DNA of 64,000 bases from Eubacteriales bacterium. Its GTDB lineage: Bacteria > Bacillota > Clostridia > Peptostreptococcales > Anaerovoracaceae. How positions within the stretch are numbered: position 1 is the stretch's first letter; each line of letters begins with the position of its first letter. Below, piece by piece: positions 17,936-27,655 of the stretch. The notes under the pieces were generated by a model that did no database searches, was not told the origin of the DNA, and worked only from the letters and a program-made list of their open reading frames with translations. The stretch is from contig JAQXJR010000036.1 of the NCBI GenBank assembly GCA_029009055.1, forward strand, positions 1 through 64,000. Direction: 5' to 3'. A program made the position numbers and the translations under genes.

Positions 17936-19471
17936 ATGAAAGACAGGATAGTCGGCTTCCTAGCCTCGATTTTCAATAGAATGACGATCACGATAGCCAT
18001 AATCCTCATAGAGATAGGCTACTTCGCGGTCCTGGTCTATAGACTGAACTTCTGGTACGCTAAGTGGATAGGAGTGGGCTTCCAGATCCTCTCTGTCTGC
18101 ATAGTCCTCTATATAGTCTGGACAGACATGAACCCCGCCTATAAATTGGGCTGGATAATACTGGTCATGGCACTGCAGCCGTTCGGGACCATCCTGTATC
18201 TCGCTTTCGGAATAAAGCGGCCTGTCCGCAATCTTAATAATAAGATAACTTTGACAGAGAAGAACCACTCCGACGTTTTCGAGCAAATATATGACCAGGG
18301 CCAGATCTCTGATGAGCGGGCCCGAACAACTTCCGAGTACGTCTCTAAATACGGACCTTATCCTGCCTGGGATCACACGGAGACTAAGTATTATAAGGTT
18401 TGCGACGATATGTTTCCCGACATGCTGGACGACATCAGGAAGGCCCGCCACTTCATATTCATGGAATATTTCATCATATCGGAAGGTTCCATGTGGGATG
18501 AGATATTCGAGATCCTGAAGAGGAAGGCCGATGAGGGCGTGGATGTAAGGCTCATATATGATGATTTCGGCTGCATCAGGCATCTTCCGCCTAATTTCCG
18601 CAACGATCTTAACGAGCACGGTATCAGCGTCATCCAGTTCAACCCGGTACTGCCGATATTTTCGGTCGTATATAACAACAGAGATCATAGAAAAGTCTGC
18701 GTCGTGGATGGTCACACAGGCTACACGGGCGGCTTCAACCTGGCGGATGAGTATATAAACAGGATAGCCCGCTTCGGTCATTGGAAAGACACAGCTGTCC
18801 GCATCTATGGCGATGGCGTCTGGAATCTGACATTCATGTTCCTCAACATGTGGAACGCCCTCCGCCCATGGGATAAGAGCTTTAAGTCATTCGGACCTCA
18901 CGTCTGGCATCCGGAGCCGTTCGCGAGCGACGGCGTCGTACAGCCTTTTTCCGACTCACCATTCGACCACGAGAACCTGGGCGAGAATGTCTATCTGGAT
19001 ATAATCAATCAAGCAAAGAATTATGTCTATATTTCTACTCCGTATTTCATAATAGATAACGAGATGCGGGTAGCCCTGGAATTGGCCGCCAAGCGCGGAG
19101 TCGACGTCAGGATCCTCGTTCCGGGCATACCAGATAAGAAGCTGGTCTATTCTCTTACCAGGTCCTACGTGGACCAGTCCGCACAGACAGGCGTGAAATT
19201 CTACACATACACGCCAGGTTTCAACCACGCTAAGGAATTCGTCTGTGATGACAGGATAGGCGTCGTCGGTACCGTGAACATGGATTACCGTAGCTTCTAC
19301 CTGCATTTCGAATGCGGTGTGCTCATGATAGGAAGCTCCTGCCTTAAAGATATTAAAGAAGACCTGCTGGACTGCTTCTCTAGGAGCGAGCCGGTCGAAG
19401 CCGGTAAGGGCAGACCGTTCATAGACGCCCTGTTCGCTGCCGTGCTCAGGGTCCTGGGGCCGATACTGTAG
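17936..19471 (+). CDS. cls: Cardiolipin synthase
   Basis: A 511-aa membrane enzyme that joins two phosphatidylglycerol molecules into cardiolipin. Two N-terminal membrane helices occupy residues about 15-90 (ILIEIGYFAVLVYRLNF and WIILVMALQPFGTILYLAFG). Two HKD phospholipase-D motifs follow: HRKVCVVD near residue 255 and HAKEFVCD near 435, each HxKxxxxD. Asn/Gly neighbours (GGFNLADEYIN, GTVNMDYRSF) match the family. The length is standard. It stands as a single gene with its own extended -10 promoter, 41 bp before the decarboxylase gene. Confidence 0.95.
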   Translation: MKDRIVGFLASIFNRMTITIAIILIEIGYFAVLVYRLNFWYAKWIGVGFQILSVCIVLYIVWTDMNPAYKLGWIILVMALQPFGTILYLAFGIKRPVRNLNNKITLTEKNHSDVFEQIYDQGQISDERARTTSEYVSKYGPYPAWDHTETKYYKVCDDMFPDMLDDIRKARHFIFMEYFIISEGSMWDEIFEILKRKADEGVDVRLIYDDFGCIRHLPPNFRNDLNEHGISVIQFNPVLPIFSVVYNNRDHRKVCVVDGHTGYTGGFNLADEYINRIARFGHWKDTAVRIYGDGVWNLTFMFLNMWNALRPWDKSFKSFGPHVWHPEPFASDGVVQPFSDSPFDHENLGENVYLDIINQAKNYVYISTPYFIIDNEMRVALELAAKRGVDVRILVPGIPDKKLVYSLTRSYVDQSAQTGVKFYTYTPGFNHAKEFVCDDRIGVVGTVNMDYRSFYLHFECGVLMIGSSCLKDIKEDLLDCFSRSEPVEAGKGRPFIDALFAAVLRVLGPIL

Positions 19472-19512
19472 GTATGTGCCAGCTTCAATTCTAGAACTTT
19501 GCTATTAGTAAT

Positions 19513-21030
19513 ATGAATGATAGAAAACATAAAAATTTAACTGATTTCCTTCTTACCCACGCGGCTGAGGAGAAGGCTTCATTCCACATGCCGGGCCATA
19601 AAGGCGGAGAAGCTTACAGGAAGTGGCTTTCGAATGAGACTCTGGATAAGCTGACCAGGGCGCCAGAAGCTTTATTCGGCATGGATATTACCGAGATACC
19701 GGGCGCGGATAACCTGCAAAAGCCCGAAGGGCTTATTCGTGAGATAGAGGAAAGGTACGCCCGCCTGTATGACGTCAGGCGCAGCTTTCTACTGATAAAC
19801 GGCAGCAGCTGCGGCCTCATGGCGGCCATAGCCGCCATGGTTCCGCGCGGTGGGAAGTGCGTGGTCGCGCGGAACAGCCACAGGTCCGTTTTCAACGGCC
19901 TGTGGCTGGCCGCGGCGGAAGCGGTGTACGCGTATCCGCGTATTGACGAGAAGCTGGGGATCACCCTCGAGGTGACCCCGGAAGAAATAGAGCGCTGCCT
20001 GGACGAAGAGCCGGACGCGGCAGCGGTCGTACTCACGAGCCCTAATTATTACGGGGTGATGAGCGACATTAAGAGAATCGCGGAAATCGTACACGAGAGA
20101 GGGAAGATATTGATAGTAGACCAGGCGCACGGAGCGCACCTGCGGTTTTTCGATGAATACGCGCCATATGTCGGCGCTGGAATGTCTTCGAATCCCCGCG
20201 CTACAGCGGCGGAGCAGCTGGGTGCTGATATAGTAATAAACAGCACACATAAGACGCTGGCGACATTCACCCAGTCCGCAATTGCTAATATTTGCTCAGA
20301 TACAGTGGACGCGGACGTTTTCGAAGAATACCTTCTGAGCCTTGAAAGTACGAGTCCTTCATACCTCTTAATGACTTCACTGGACCTTAACGCCCAGATC
20401 CTCGAGAATAACGGCAGGGAGGCTATACAGACATGGAGTGATAACGTAAAGCGCTTTCGGAAGGAAGCCGGGGACATCAGAGGGCTGGAAATATTCGATC
20501 ATCCTTTGCTCGATAATACTAAGATACTCATGGATATGAGCGGTCTGGGGCTTAGCGGCGCTGATCTGAACAGTGAACTCATGAAGCGCGGTGTATATTC
20601 AGAGCTTACGGCCGGTAATTACGTGATGGCTTTGACCGGGATAGGAAACCGGCGCGGGGATTATGATATACTGCTGGAAGCCTTACGGGAAATCGCGGAT
20701 GAGTTTTCAGGAGGGATGAGCGAGCGTGAAGCTTTGAAATACGGGGGCGAGCACCGGATGCCGAGCTTGGCGGATGTTTGGAGCTCTGTGAGCCGAAAGG
20801 GCCTTAATGCGTCTGATTTCAAGGGGAGCACCGAATTGACGCCTTTAAGCGAGTGCGTGGGAAGGGTATCGGCTGCCATGCTCACGCCTTATCCCCCGGG
20901 CACGCCTATAGTATGCCCTGGCGAAGTAATATCGAAAGAAGCGGTTGAATGGCTTAATGGATTCATTAAAGATGGCGGCGATGTCCTCGGCGTGGATGGC
21001 GATGGGCGAGTGAAGGTCATGATGGTTTAG
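19513..21030 (+). CDS. Orn/Lys/Arg decarboxylase family protein
   Basis: A PLP-dependent fold-type I enzyme (505 aa). The opening SFHMPGHKGG is typical, the PLP lysine lies in STHKTLATFTQSA near residue 250, and the aldimine-pocket Asp lies in ILIVDQAHGAH near 200. The C-terminal domain (SPYP-like AMLTPYPPGTPIVCPGE) is also typical. Substrates in the family are lysine, arginine or ornithine, and the choice cannot be made here. No polyamine genes are adjacent. No clear ribosome site precedes ATG 19513, and TTTGCTATTAG sits immediately upstream, so the message may have little or no leader. Confidence 0.88.
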   Translation: MNDRKHKNLTDFLLTHAAEEKASFHMPGHKGGEAYRKWLSNETLDKLTRAPEALFGMDITEIPGADNLQKPEGLIREIEERYARLYDVRRSFLLINGSSCGLMAAIAAMVPRGGKCVVARNSHRSVFNGLWLAAAEAVYAYPRIDEKLGITLEVTPEEIERCLDEEPDAAAVVLTSPNYYGVMSDIKRIAEIVHERGKILIVDQAHGAHLRFFDEYAPYVGAGMSSNPRATAAEQLGADIVINSTHKTLATFTQSAIANICSDTVDADVFEEYLLSLESTSPSYLLMTSLDLNAQILENNGREAIQTWSDNVKRFRKEAGDIRGLEIFDHPLLDNTKILMDMSGLGLSGADLNSELMKRGVYSELTAGNYVMALTGIGNRRGDYDILLEALREIADEFSGGMSEREALKYGGEHRMPSLADVWSSVSRKGLNASDFKGSTELTPLSECVGRVSAAMLTPYPPGTPIVCPGEVISKEAVEWLNGFIKDGGDVLGVDGDGRVKVMMV

Positions 21031-21118
21031 AGGTGAAGATAATATAATTGGGATTATGTTGACTGGCTGAATTTAACATGAATATTTACGCTAAAGGGCT
21101 AAAATGGTCAATTAGCTT

Positions 21119-21147
21119 TTGTAATAATGCGTGAAACGGGTTATTAT
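21119..21147 (+). promoter_or_regulatory. Promoter of ilvA unit
   Basis: TTGTAA (21119-21124), a 17-bp spacer and TATTAT (21142-21147) precede ilvA. A second possible start (TTGACT, 21059-21064) lacks a good -10. Confidence 0.55.
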
Positions 21148-21187
21148 AGATTAGTTAATAAGTAGAACTATATTATTGGGGGATATT

Positions 21188-22459
21188 ATGGCTGATAAGA
21201 AAGAAACGGGGGAACAGGCTGCCGCGGCAGCAGCTCAGGAGAAGAAATTCACGCTTAAGAAGTTCGAAGAGGCTTCTCAGATCGTGAAGGAAGTCACACT
21301 TCCGACTAATCTCATGTACAGTAAGTACTTCAGCGACCAGACAGGGGCTGAGGTGTATTTAAAGCCTGAGAATATGCAGATGACAGGCGCGTATAAGATT
21401 CGCGGCGCCTACTATAAGATAAGCACACTTTCTGAAGAGGAGAGGAAGAAGGGCCTTATAACGGCTTCCGCGGGCAACCACGCCCAGGGCGTAGCTTTCG
21501 CGGCGCAGAAGTTCGGCTGCAAGGCAGTCATAGTCATGCCGACAGTTACTCCGCTCATTAAGGTGAACAGGACTAAGAGCTATGGAGCTGAAGTCGTATT
21601 GCACGGAGATGTTTACGACGACGCCTACGAATACGCTTTGAAACTCGCTGAGGAGAACGGATACACGTTCGTTCACCCATTCGATGATATAGATGTGTCT
21701 ACAGGCCAGGGCTCCATTGCTATGGAAATCATTAAGGAAATGCCTACTGTTGACTACATACTGGCTCCTGTCGGCGGCGGCGGACTCGTGACCGGAGTCG
21801 CTACCCTGGCTAAGATGCTGAATCCTAGGATAAAGGTAATAGGTGTAGAGCCTGCCAGGGCTGCCAGCATGACGGCCGCTATGAAGGCGGGCGAGCCTGT
21901 AGAGCTGGATTCGGCTGATACCATAGCTGATGGTACTGCCGTTAAGAAAGTAGGATCTCATGTCCTGCCATACGCTATAAAGAATATAGATCAGATGGTC
22001 CAGGTAGAGGATCACGAGCTCATCGGGACATTCCTGGATGTAGTCGAGAACCATAAGATGATAGTCGAGAACTCAGGGCTTCTTTCTGTAGCTGCCCTCC
22101 ACCATCTCGACCTTAAGGGTAAGAAAGTCGTCTGCATCCTGAGTGGCGGTAACATGGATATAATCACCATGTCATCTGTCGTCCAGCACGGACTCATCCA
22201 GAGGGACAGGATATTCACAGTTTCTGTCCTGCTGCCTGATAAGCCGGGTGAGCTCCTGAGAGTAGCTAAGATAATCGCTGACGAGAAGGGTAACGTCATC
22301 AGGCTGGAGCATAACCAGTTCGTTAACGTGAACAGGAACGCCAGCGTGGAACTGAGGATAACGCTCGAGGCTTTCGGAACAGACCATAAGCAGCAGATCA
22401 TGAAGGCACTCGAGGATGACGGTCTCAATCCTAAGGAAGTGGAAGCGAAACTTTACTGA
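21188..22459 (+). CDS. ilvA: Threonine ammonia-lyase with ACT domain
   Basis: Deaminates threonine to 2-oxobutyrate. The start is ATG 21188 after GGGGG (423 aa); the TTG at 21176 precedes the ribosome site. A Lys/Glu-rich extension of about 25 residues is followed by the PLP fold with Lys in MTGAYKIRGAYYK near residue 65, the Gly loop PVGGGGLVTGVATL near 195 and ILSGGNMD near 320. An ACT-like regulatory domain (SVLLPDKPGELLRVAKIIA) fills the last 80 residues. It can be biosynthetic or catabolic; the single ACT domain leans to the short-form type. Its stop overlaps the start of a glycerophosphotransferase gene by one base. Confidence 0.92.
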   Translation: MADKKETGEQAAAAAAQEKKFTLKKFEEASQIVKEVTLPTNLMYSKYFSDQTGAEVYLKPENMQMTGAYKIRGAYYKISTLSEEERKKGLITASAGNHAQGVAFAAQKFGCKAVIVMPTVTPLIKVNRTKSYGAEVVLHGDVYDDAYEYALKLAEENGYTFVHPFDDIDVSTGQGSIAMEIIKEMPTVDYILAPVGGGGLVTGVATLAKMLNPRIKVIGVEPARAASMTAAMKAGEPVELDSADTIADGTAVKKVGSHVLPYAIKNIDQMVQVEDHELIGTFLDVVENHKMIVENSGLLSVAALHHLDLKGKKVVCILSGGNMDIITMSSVVQHGLIQRDRIFTVSVLLPDKPGELLRVAKIIADEKGNVIRLEHNQFVNVNRNASVELRITLEAFGTDHKQQIMKALEDDGLNPKEVEAKLY

Positions 22460-23607
22460 TGAGAAAACATAGAGCAATTACTTGCGTCATTAAGATAGGT
22501 CTGGCCTTCTTCAGTCTCTGGTACGCGCTCATGAAGCTTTTTCCGGTCAGGAAGAAAGTCGTATTCATCAGCCGTCAGAGCGACTCTCCATCCGTGGATA
22601 TCTCTTTGCTGGATATGGAGTTTAAGAGCAGAGGCTGGGAATCAGTCACACTTTGCAAAAAAATAGGGTCCGGCCTTCTAGGTAAGGCCGGCTATGTCTT
22701 CCATATGTTCCGTCAGGCTTACCATATAGCGACGGCTAAGATAATCATACTGGATTCTTACTGTATACTCGTTAGCTGCATGAAGAAGAGGAAGGATCTT
22801 CTGGTCGTTCAGATGTGGCATTCAGTAGGGACCATGAAGATGGCGGGCTACAGCACTCTAGATAAGCCGGAGGGGTCTAAGTCGTATATAGCGAAAGCCA
22901 TGCACATGCATGAGAACTACGACTATGTGCTATGCGCCGGCGAGGGCTATAGGTCACACCTGGCGGAGCTCTTTAATATAGCTCCTGAGAAAATTAAGAT
23001 TCTCCCTTTGCCGAGGGTGGAGCTGCTTAAGGACGAGAACTACGCTCGTAACATGAAGGCTTCTATAAATAAAGAATACCCGGACACGGCTAACGGGAAG
23101 AGGAATATTTTATACGCCCCTACATTCCGCAAGCTGTTCGATGAGAAGGAAAAGCAGCAGGAAGCTATAAATCAGTTGATAGATGCTTTTGATTTCGAAC
23201 ACAATAACCTGATCATAAAGCTGCATCCTCTGGCCGATATAAGTGTCAGAGACGATAGATGTATCATTCCTGATGACAGGTCTACGTTCGATATGATATT
23301 CGTGGCTGACGCCATGATAAGCGACTTTTCGTGTATAATTTACGAGGCCGCCATCAGGAACATGCCGCTGTATTTTTATACGTTCGACTATGATGACTAC
23401 ACCAGGAGGAGGGGCATGTACCTTAACTACATGGAGGAGATGCCAGGCCCGGTGAAACTTACGGCAGAGGGGATCGTGGAAGCTCTGGATAAACCGTATG
23501 ATATGCACAGCCTCGTTGCCTTCAGGGATAAGTACATATCGCGAAACAGCTATAGGGAAACTGCCGCTATAGCGGATTTTTGTGAGATAAATGTAAAGAA
23601 TAGGTAA
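22459..23607 (+). CDS. CDP-glycerol glycerophosphotransferase family protein (1)
   Basis: A 382-aa TagB/TagF-type transferase. It has one N-terminal hydrophobic anchor (CVIKIGLAFFSLWYALM) and then the transferase fold with QMWHSVGTMKMAGY near residue 115, LYAPTFRK near 215, IIKLHPLAD near 255 and DFSCIIYEAAIRNMPLYFY near 290. Such enzymes add glycerol-phosphate units to a membrane-linked polymer on the cytoplasmic face. Its ATG overlaps the stop of ilvA (TGATG), so translation is probably coupled, although no metabolic link is known. It is the first gene of a surface-polymer block. The product may prime or extend; this cannot be decided. Confidence 0.87.
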   Translation: MRKHRAITCVIKIGLAFFSLWYALMKLFPVRKKVVFISRQSDSPSVDISLLDMEFKSRGWESVTLCKKIGSGLLGKAGYVFHMFRQAYHIATAKIIILDSYCILVSCMKKRKDLLVVQMWHSVGTMKMAGYSTLDKPEGSKSYIAKAMHMHENYDYVLCAGEGYRSHLAELFNIAPEKIKILPLPRVELLKDENYARNMKASINKEYPDTANGKRNILYAPTFRKLFDEKEKQQEAINQLIDAFDFEHNNLIIKLHPLADISVRDDRCIIPDDRSTFDMIFVADAMISDFSCIIYEAAIRNMPLYFYTFDYDDYTRRRGMYLNYMEEMPGPVKLTAEGIVEALDKPYDMHSLVAFRDKYISRNSYRETAAIADFCEINVKNR

Positions 23608-23713
23608 GAAATACATGTTAATATTATAGAATTTACCGGTTTTAGGAAAATTCTGCTGGCTGACTGCCGAGGCTCTCTGAGTGCCCCGGTTCGATTCGGA
23701 GGAAACAGATTTA

Positions 23714-25537
23714 ATGTATACATACGACACCACATCCGCTGACTTCATGATAATGAGGATAGAATGGGAGAGGATATTTCTTAAGATGGATGTTTCTGTA
23801 CCAGCGGGATCAGACCCCGTTTTCATGCTCAGACAGTATGACAGGGAGGCGGTTCAGGTGTCTGACAGTGAATATGAAGCATTCGTACAGGGGAGAAGAG
23901 ATCCACATAGAGCCGAATTCGAGAACGGAGCAATGAACGGAGTGGTAGTTCCTGAATTGTTCACATATGAAGTTCTTAAAGACGCAAAGCAGGAAATCGT
24001 AGAACGTATAGATGACGATCACGACCCTGATAGGGAAATCTACAGGATCACAGTAAATATAGCCGCCGCTGACGGCAGGGCTTTCATGGATAACGGTAAG
24101 TGGCAGCTGGTAGCTCAGTCGGGCGGTGAAGAACATATCTGTTCTGTTTCATATGATGAGGCGTATAAATTACAGGATGTGACCAGGGTATTTCGTTATG
24201 ATGGCTGTAAATACGCGTATACGATAACATTCAACACTAATCCTAGCTTTGACGGCTTGCTTTCTTTCCTGATAGAGTCATTTTTCATGGAGCAGTATGA
24301 TAAATGGAAGAAGCGCCATTATGTCCGTGAAGCACTCACTAAGATAGGTAAGATCAGGAGGATGGTATATTTCCTGGTCATCTGGATGATCAGAATCTAT
24401 TACCATGTGCTTTACGCTATTACTCCTAAGAAGGGAAATAAGATTCTCTTCATGACAGAGACGAAGCCGTATCTGTGGGGAAATCTCCTCTATATACATG
24501 ATAGACTGGTTGAAAGGGGTCTGGATAAGAGGTTTGAGCTGGATGAGAACTGCAGGGCTTCTGTGGGTGTCCATCAGAGCATATGGAGCTGGGTGAAGAC
24601 TGTTACTCAGATAGCGACTCACGATTATATTTTCATAGATGATTACGCGCCTATATTCGGCTTCTTCAATCTGGGGAATAAGACGAAGCTGATCCAGGTA
24701 TGGCATGCGGGAGAAGGCTTTAAGGCTGTGGGTTACTGCAGGTTCGGTAAAGCCGGATCGCCATATCCTTCTGAGTCATGTCATAAGAAATACGATTATG
24801 TCATCACAGGTTCTCAGAAGCTGGTGCATATATTCGAGGAAGTATTCGGTATAGAGAGATCGGCCTTCCGCCCTTACGGAATGGCCAGGCTGGACGGTTT
24901 TCTGAATCCTGAGAAGATAGAAAGCTTTAAGAAAGAATTCTACAGCGAACATCCTGAATTTCAGGGTAAGAAGATCATACTTTTCGCTCCTACATACAGA
25001 GGAACGGGTCAGAAGTCGGCGAACTACCCATACGAGCAGCTCGATCTTAAGAGGATATACGATTTCTGCGGCGATGAATATATATTCATGTTTAAGATGC
25101 ACCCGTTCATAGACCAGGAGCCGCCTATTCCTGAAGAATATAAGGACAGGATCGTGGATTTCTCATGCTATCAGAATATAAACGACCTGTATTACGTAAC
25201 GGACCTTCTGATTACGGACTACTCGTCCAACTTCTTCGAATACGCGCTCATGAAGAGACCGGTCCTCTTCTTCACATACGACAGGGAGGAGTACGAGTTG
25301 ACGAGAGGAGTACATAAACCTGTTAAGGAAACAGCGCCGGGTAAGGTGTGCGATTCATTCGATGAGATGATGGAGGCTCTGGAACATAAGGATTTCGAGG
25401 TTGAGAAGATAGATAAGTTCGTTGAGGATAATTTCGGAGACTACGACGGTCATGCGGCTGACAGGATCATAGATAACATCCTGCTCGGCGGTGATAAGAC
25501 CGTGACTCATCCGGATGAGGCGAAAGGAGATAAATAA
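23714..25537 (+). CDS. CDP-glycerol glycerophosphotransferase family protein (2), long form
   Basis: The start is ATG 23714 after GGAGG (23698-23702), giving 607 aa. The first 220 residues form an extra domain not found in the short paralogue. The transferase part follows a hydrophobic stretch (MVYFLVIWMIRIYYHVL). It has QVWHAGEGFKAVGY near residue 335, LFAPTYRGTG near 425, MFKMHPFIDQEPP near 460 and LLITDYSSNFFEYALMKRP near 500. By size it resembles TagF polymerases. It overlaps the cytidylyltransferase gene by one base, so polymer synthesis and precursor supply are translationally linked. Confidence 0.87.
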   Translation: MYTYDTTSADFMIMRIEWERIFLKMDVSVPAGSDPVFMLRQYDREAVQVSDSEYEAFVQGRRDPHRAEFENGAMNGVVVPELFTYEVLKDAKQEIVERIDDDHDPDREIYRITVNIAAADGRAFMDNGKWQLVAQSGGEEHICSVSYDEAYKLQDVTRVFRYDGCKYAYTITFNTNPSFDGLLSFLIESFFMEQYDKWKKRHYVREALTKIGKIRRMVYFLVIWMIRIYYHVLYAITPKKGNKILFMTETKPYLWGNLLYIHDRLVERGLDKRFELDENCRASVGVHQSIWSWVKTVTQIATHDYIFIDDYAPIFGFFNLGNKTKLIQVWHAGEGFKAVGYCRFGKAGSPYPSESCHKKYDYVITGSQKLVHIFEEVFGIERSAFRPYGMARLDGFLNPEKIESFKKEFYSEHPEFQGKKIILFAPTYRGTGQKSANYPYEQLDLKRIYDFCGDEYIFMFKMHPFIDQEPPIPEEYKDRIVDFSCYQNINDLYYVTDLLITDYSSNFFEYALMKRPVLFFTYDREEYELTRGVHKPVKETAPGKVCDSFDEMMEALEHKDFEVEKIDKFVEDNFGDYDGHAADRIIDNILLGGDKTVTHPDEAKGDK

Positions 25538-26271
25538 TGGAGAAGCACATAGCCATCATATTCGCCGGTGGAACTGGCGTGCGTATGGGAGCAGGCCTTC
25601 CTAAGCAGTTCATAGAAGTGTACGGGAAGCCTATCATCATACATACACTGGACATTTTCGAGGAAAGCGACGATATAGACAGCATATATATCGCCTGTAA
25701 GGAAGACTATATTTCCAAGCTGAAGAAGATGATAAGAAGGTTCGATATAGATAAGGTCAGGCAGATAGTTCCAGGAGGAGCTACAGGTCAGGACTCTATT
25801 TTCAACGCCGTTCAGGCAGCGGCTTCTGAAAACCCTGAGGACTCCCTCATCCTTATCCACGATGGAGTAAGACCTTGCATAGACGGAAAGCTCATCCATA
25901 AGAATATAGAGATAGCTCAGAAATACGGTAATGCCGTAACATGCACAGCCATGTACGAAACTCCAATAGTGAGCGAGGATGGGGTAGAAGTCCATGATAC
26001 GCCGCCTAGGGCTAAGTTCTACACGGCTCAGGCCCCTCAGACATTCAGGTTGGGAGATGTCATGCAGGCCCATCTTAAGACTCGTGAGGAAAACCCTTCA
26101 TATGATGGCATAGTCGACACCTGTACGCTCATGAAGAAGCTTGGTAATAAGGTCCACATAGTTTCCGGCCCGAGGGGAAATATTAAAGTCACGACGCCGG
26201 AAGACCTGTTCACATTCAAGGCGCAGCTGGACTTTAAGAACGCTACCAGTGTATTCGGCATAGATGATTAG
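25537..26271 (+). CDS. IspD/TarI-type cytidylyltransferase
   Basis: A 244-aa nucleotidyltransferase. The CTP-binding start AIIFAGGTGVRMG and LPKQFIEVYGKPI, the IHDGVRPCID block near residue 108 and the C-terminal KVTTPEDLFTFKAQL are typical. TarI makes CDP-ribitol and IspD makes CDP-methylerythritol; both share these motifs. Being set between glycerophosphotransferases and an SDR, it more likely activates a polyol phosphate for the surface polymer than serves isoprenoid synthesis. No TarJ-type alcohol dehydrogenase is next to it. ATG overlaps the previous stop. Confidence 0.85.
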   Translation: MEKHIAIIFAGGTGVRMGAGLPKQFIEVYGKPIIIHTLDIFEESDDIDSIYIACKEDYISKLKKMIRRFDIDKVRQIVPGGATGQDSIFNAVQAAASENPEDSLILIHDGVRPCIDGKLIHKNIEIAQKYGNAVTCTAMYETPIVSEDGVEVHDTPPRAKFYTAQAPQTFRLGDVMQAHLKTREENPSYDGIVDTCTLMKKLGNKVHIVSGPRGNIKVTTPEDLFTFKAQLDFKNATSVFGIDD

Positions 26272-26280
26272 GAGGGCGAG

Positions 26281-27324
26281 ATGAATAAGATCCTAAGAGA
26301 AGATTCAGAAGCGATCATCAGCAAAGACATTACCTGGGATAAGCTCAGGGGAGCGAATGTCCTGGTCACAGGCGCCAGCGGCATGATAGGAAGCTACCTG
26401 GTCCGCACCATGGTACTGCTTAATGAGAAAGGCTATGATATTAAGATCTACGGTCTCATGCGCCACCCGGGAAAGCTGGATAAGGAAATACTGGACCAGA
26501 TAGAAGTCATACAGCAAAGCGTGACAGAACCTATCGTATCTGACGTTAAGTTCGACTACGTTTTCCACACAGCTTCACCTGCCAGCCCGCTCATAATGAA
26601 GGAAGATCCTGTGGGCACCATAGCCGCGAATACGCTCGGCGCCTGGTACACATTGAAGCTGGCTCAGGAATCGGGAGCTAAGGGATATCTGTTTGTTTCC
26701 AGCAGAGAAATATACGGACAGCCATACGCTGACCAGAAGGTGTTCTCGGAGGAGACATATGGATTCGTAGACCCTTTGCAGCCTAGATCATGTTATCCGG
26801 AAGGTAAGAAAGCAGCTGAGACCATGGCTGTATGCTATTACGCTCAGTACGGGCTGAACACTAAGATAGCCCGCCTCGCGCACACGCTGGGACCGGGCAT
26901 GACTATAAATGACGGCAGGGTCCAGGCTGATTTCTTAAGGGATGTAGTTAATAATAGAGACATAGTCCTTAAGAGTGACGGATCATCTATCAGGACTTAT
27001 ACATACGCTTCAGACGCAGCGGCTGCTATATTTAAAATTATGCTTGACTCACCTGTAGAGGAGAGGGTATATAATATTTCCAGTGAAGCAGATACGGTCA
27101 GCATTAAGGAACTGGCTCAGACCATGGTCGACGCTTTCCCTGAACGGGAGCTGAAGCTGGTCTTCGACATTCCAGAGAGTAAGGGGAATGATGGCACGGC
27201 GCCGTTCACTCTCGGCATACTATCCAGCGATAAGATAAGGAAGCTAGGTTGGGAACCTCATTACAGCCTGTCAGAAGGGGTGAAGAGGACGGTCGCGTAT
27301 CTGGAGAGCCTCGGAATGAAATAA
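26281..27324 (+). CDS. Extended SDR, NAD-dependent epimerase/dehydratase family
   Basis: A 347-aa nucleotide-sugar type SDR. The Rossmann motif VLVTGASGMIGSYLV lies near residue 32. FVSSREIYGQP lies near 145, where Ser is catalytic. The active-site pair Tyr-x-x-x-Lys is in SCYPEGKKAAE near 180. An ordinary SDR would act on UDP-, dTDP- or CDP-sugars. It lies 9 bp after the cytidylyltransferase gene, with AGGAGG between, which suggests that it acts on a CDP-linked or phosphorylated polyol or sugar. In Haemophilus Acs1 a cytidylyltransferase is fused to a reductase, but that one is a shorter classical SDR. The reaction is unknown. Confidence 0.85.
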   Translation: MNKILREDSEAIISKDITWDKLRGANVLVTGASGMIGSYLVRTMVLLNEKGYDIKIYGLMRHPGKLDKEILDQIEVIQQSVTEPIVSDVKFDYVFHTASPASPLIMKEDPVGTIAANTLGAWYTLKLAQESGAKGYLFVSSREIYGQPYADQKVFSEETYGFVDPLQPRSCYPEGKKAAETMAVCYYAQYGLNTKIARLAHTLGPGMTINDGRVQADFLRDVVNNRDIVLKSDGSSIRTYTYASDAAAAIFKIMLDSPVEERVYNISSEADTVSIKELAQTMVDAFPERELKLVFDIPESKGNDGTAPFTLGILSSDKIRKLGWEPHYSLSEGVKRTVAYLESLGMK

Positions 27325-27371
27325 CTGAGAGCAGCCGTTATAGTAAATAACATGATTCGATTGGAGTAGAG

Positions 27372-27608
27372 ATGAGAGACGAAGTATTAGAGATCCTTAG
27401 GGGAGTTAACAGCGATATCGATTATGATCATGAGGACGCGCTTATAGACGATGAGCTCCTGGATTCTTTCGAGGTAGTCGCTATCATAGGAGATCTGGCA
27501 GACGAATTCGATATCACTATCGATGTAGACGAAATGGTTCCAGAGAACTTCAATAGCGTAGACGCTATCTGCGATATGATAGAGAGGTTGAAGGAAGAGC
27601 AAGAATAG
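27372..27608 (+). CDS. Acyl carrier protein, DltC-like
   Basis: A 78-aa acidic four-helix carrier protein. The phosphopantetheine attachment Ser is in DELLDSFEVVAII near residue 32, and LLDSF is the motif shared with DltC. It is not next to fatty acid genes but ends a run of glycerophosphate polymer genes, so it probably carries an acyl or aminoacyl group to the cell surface machinery encoded just downstream (ligase 29163, MBOAT 30875, SGNH 32436). A promoter follows it at 27627. Confidence 0.85.
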   Translation: MRDEVLEILRGVNSDIDYDHEDALIDDELLDSFEVVAIIGDLADEFDITIDVDEMVPENFNSVDAICDMIERLKEEQE

Positions 27609-27626
27609 TTTCTTTAATGACCTTAT

Positions 27627-27655
27627 TTTACATATATTTGACTCAGTGATATAAT
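27627..27655 (+). promoter_or_regulatory. Strong promoter before transferase 3
   Basis: TTTACA (27627-27632), a 17-bp spacer and TATAAT (27650-27655) with an extended TG (27647-27648). The expected start is near 27662, giving a leader of about 85 nt. Confidence 0.75.
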
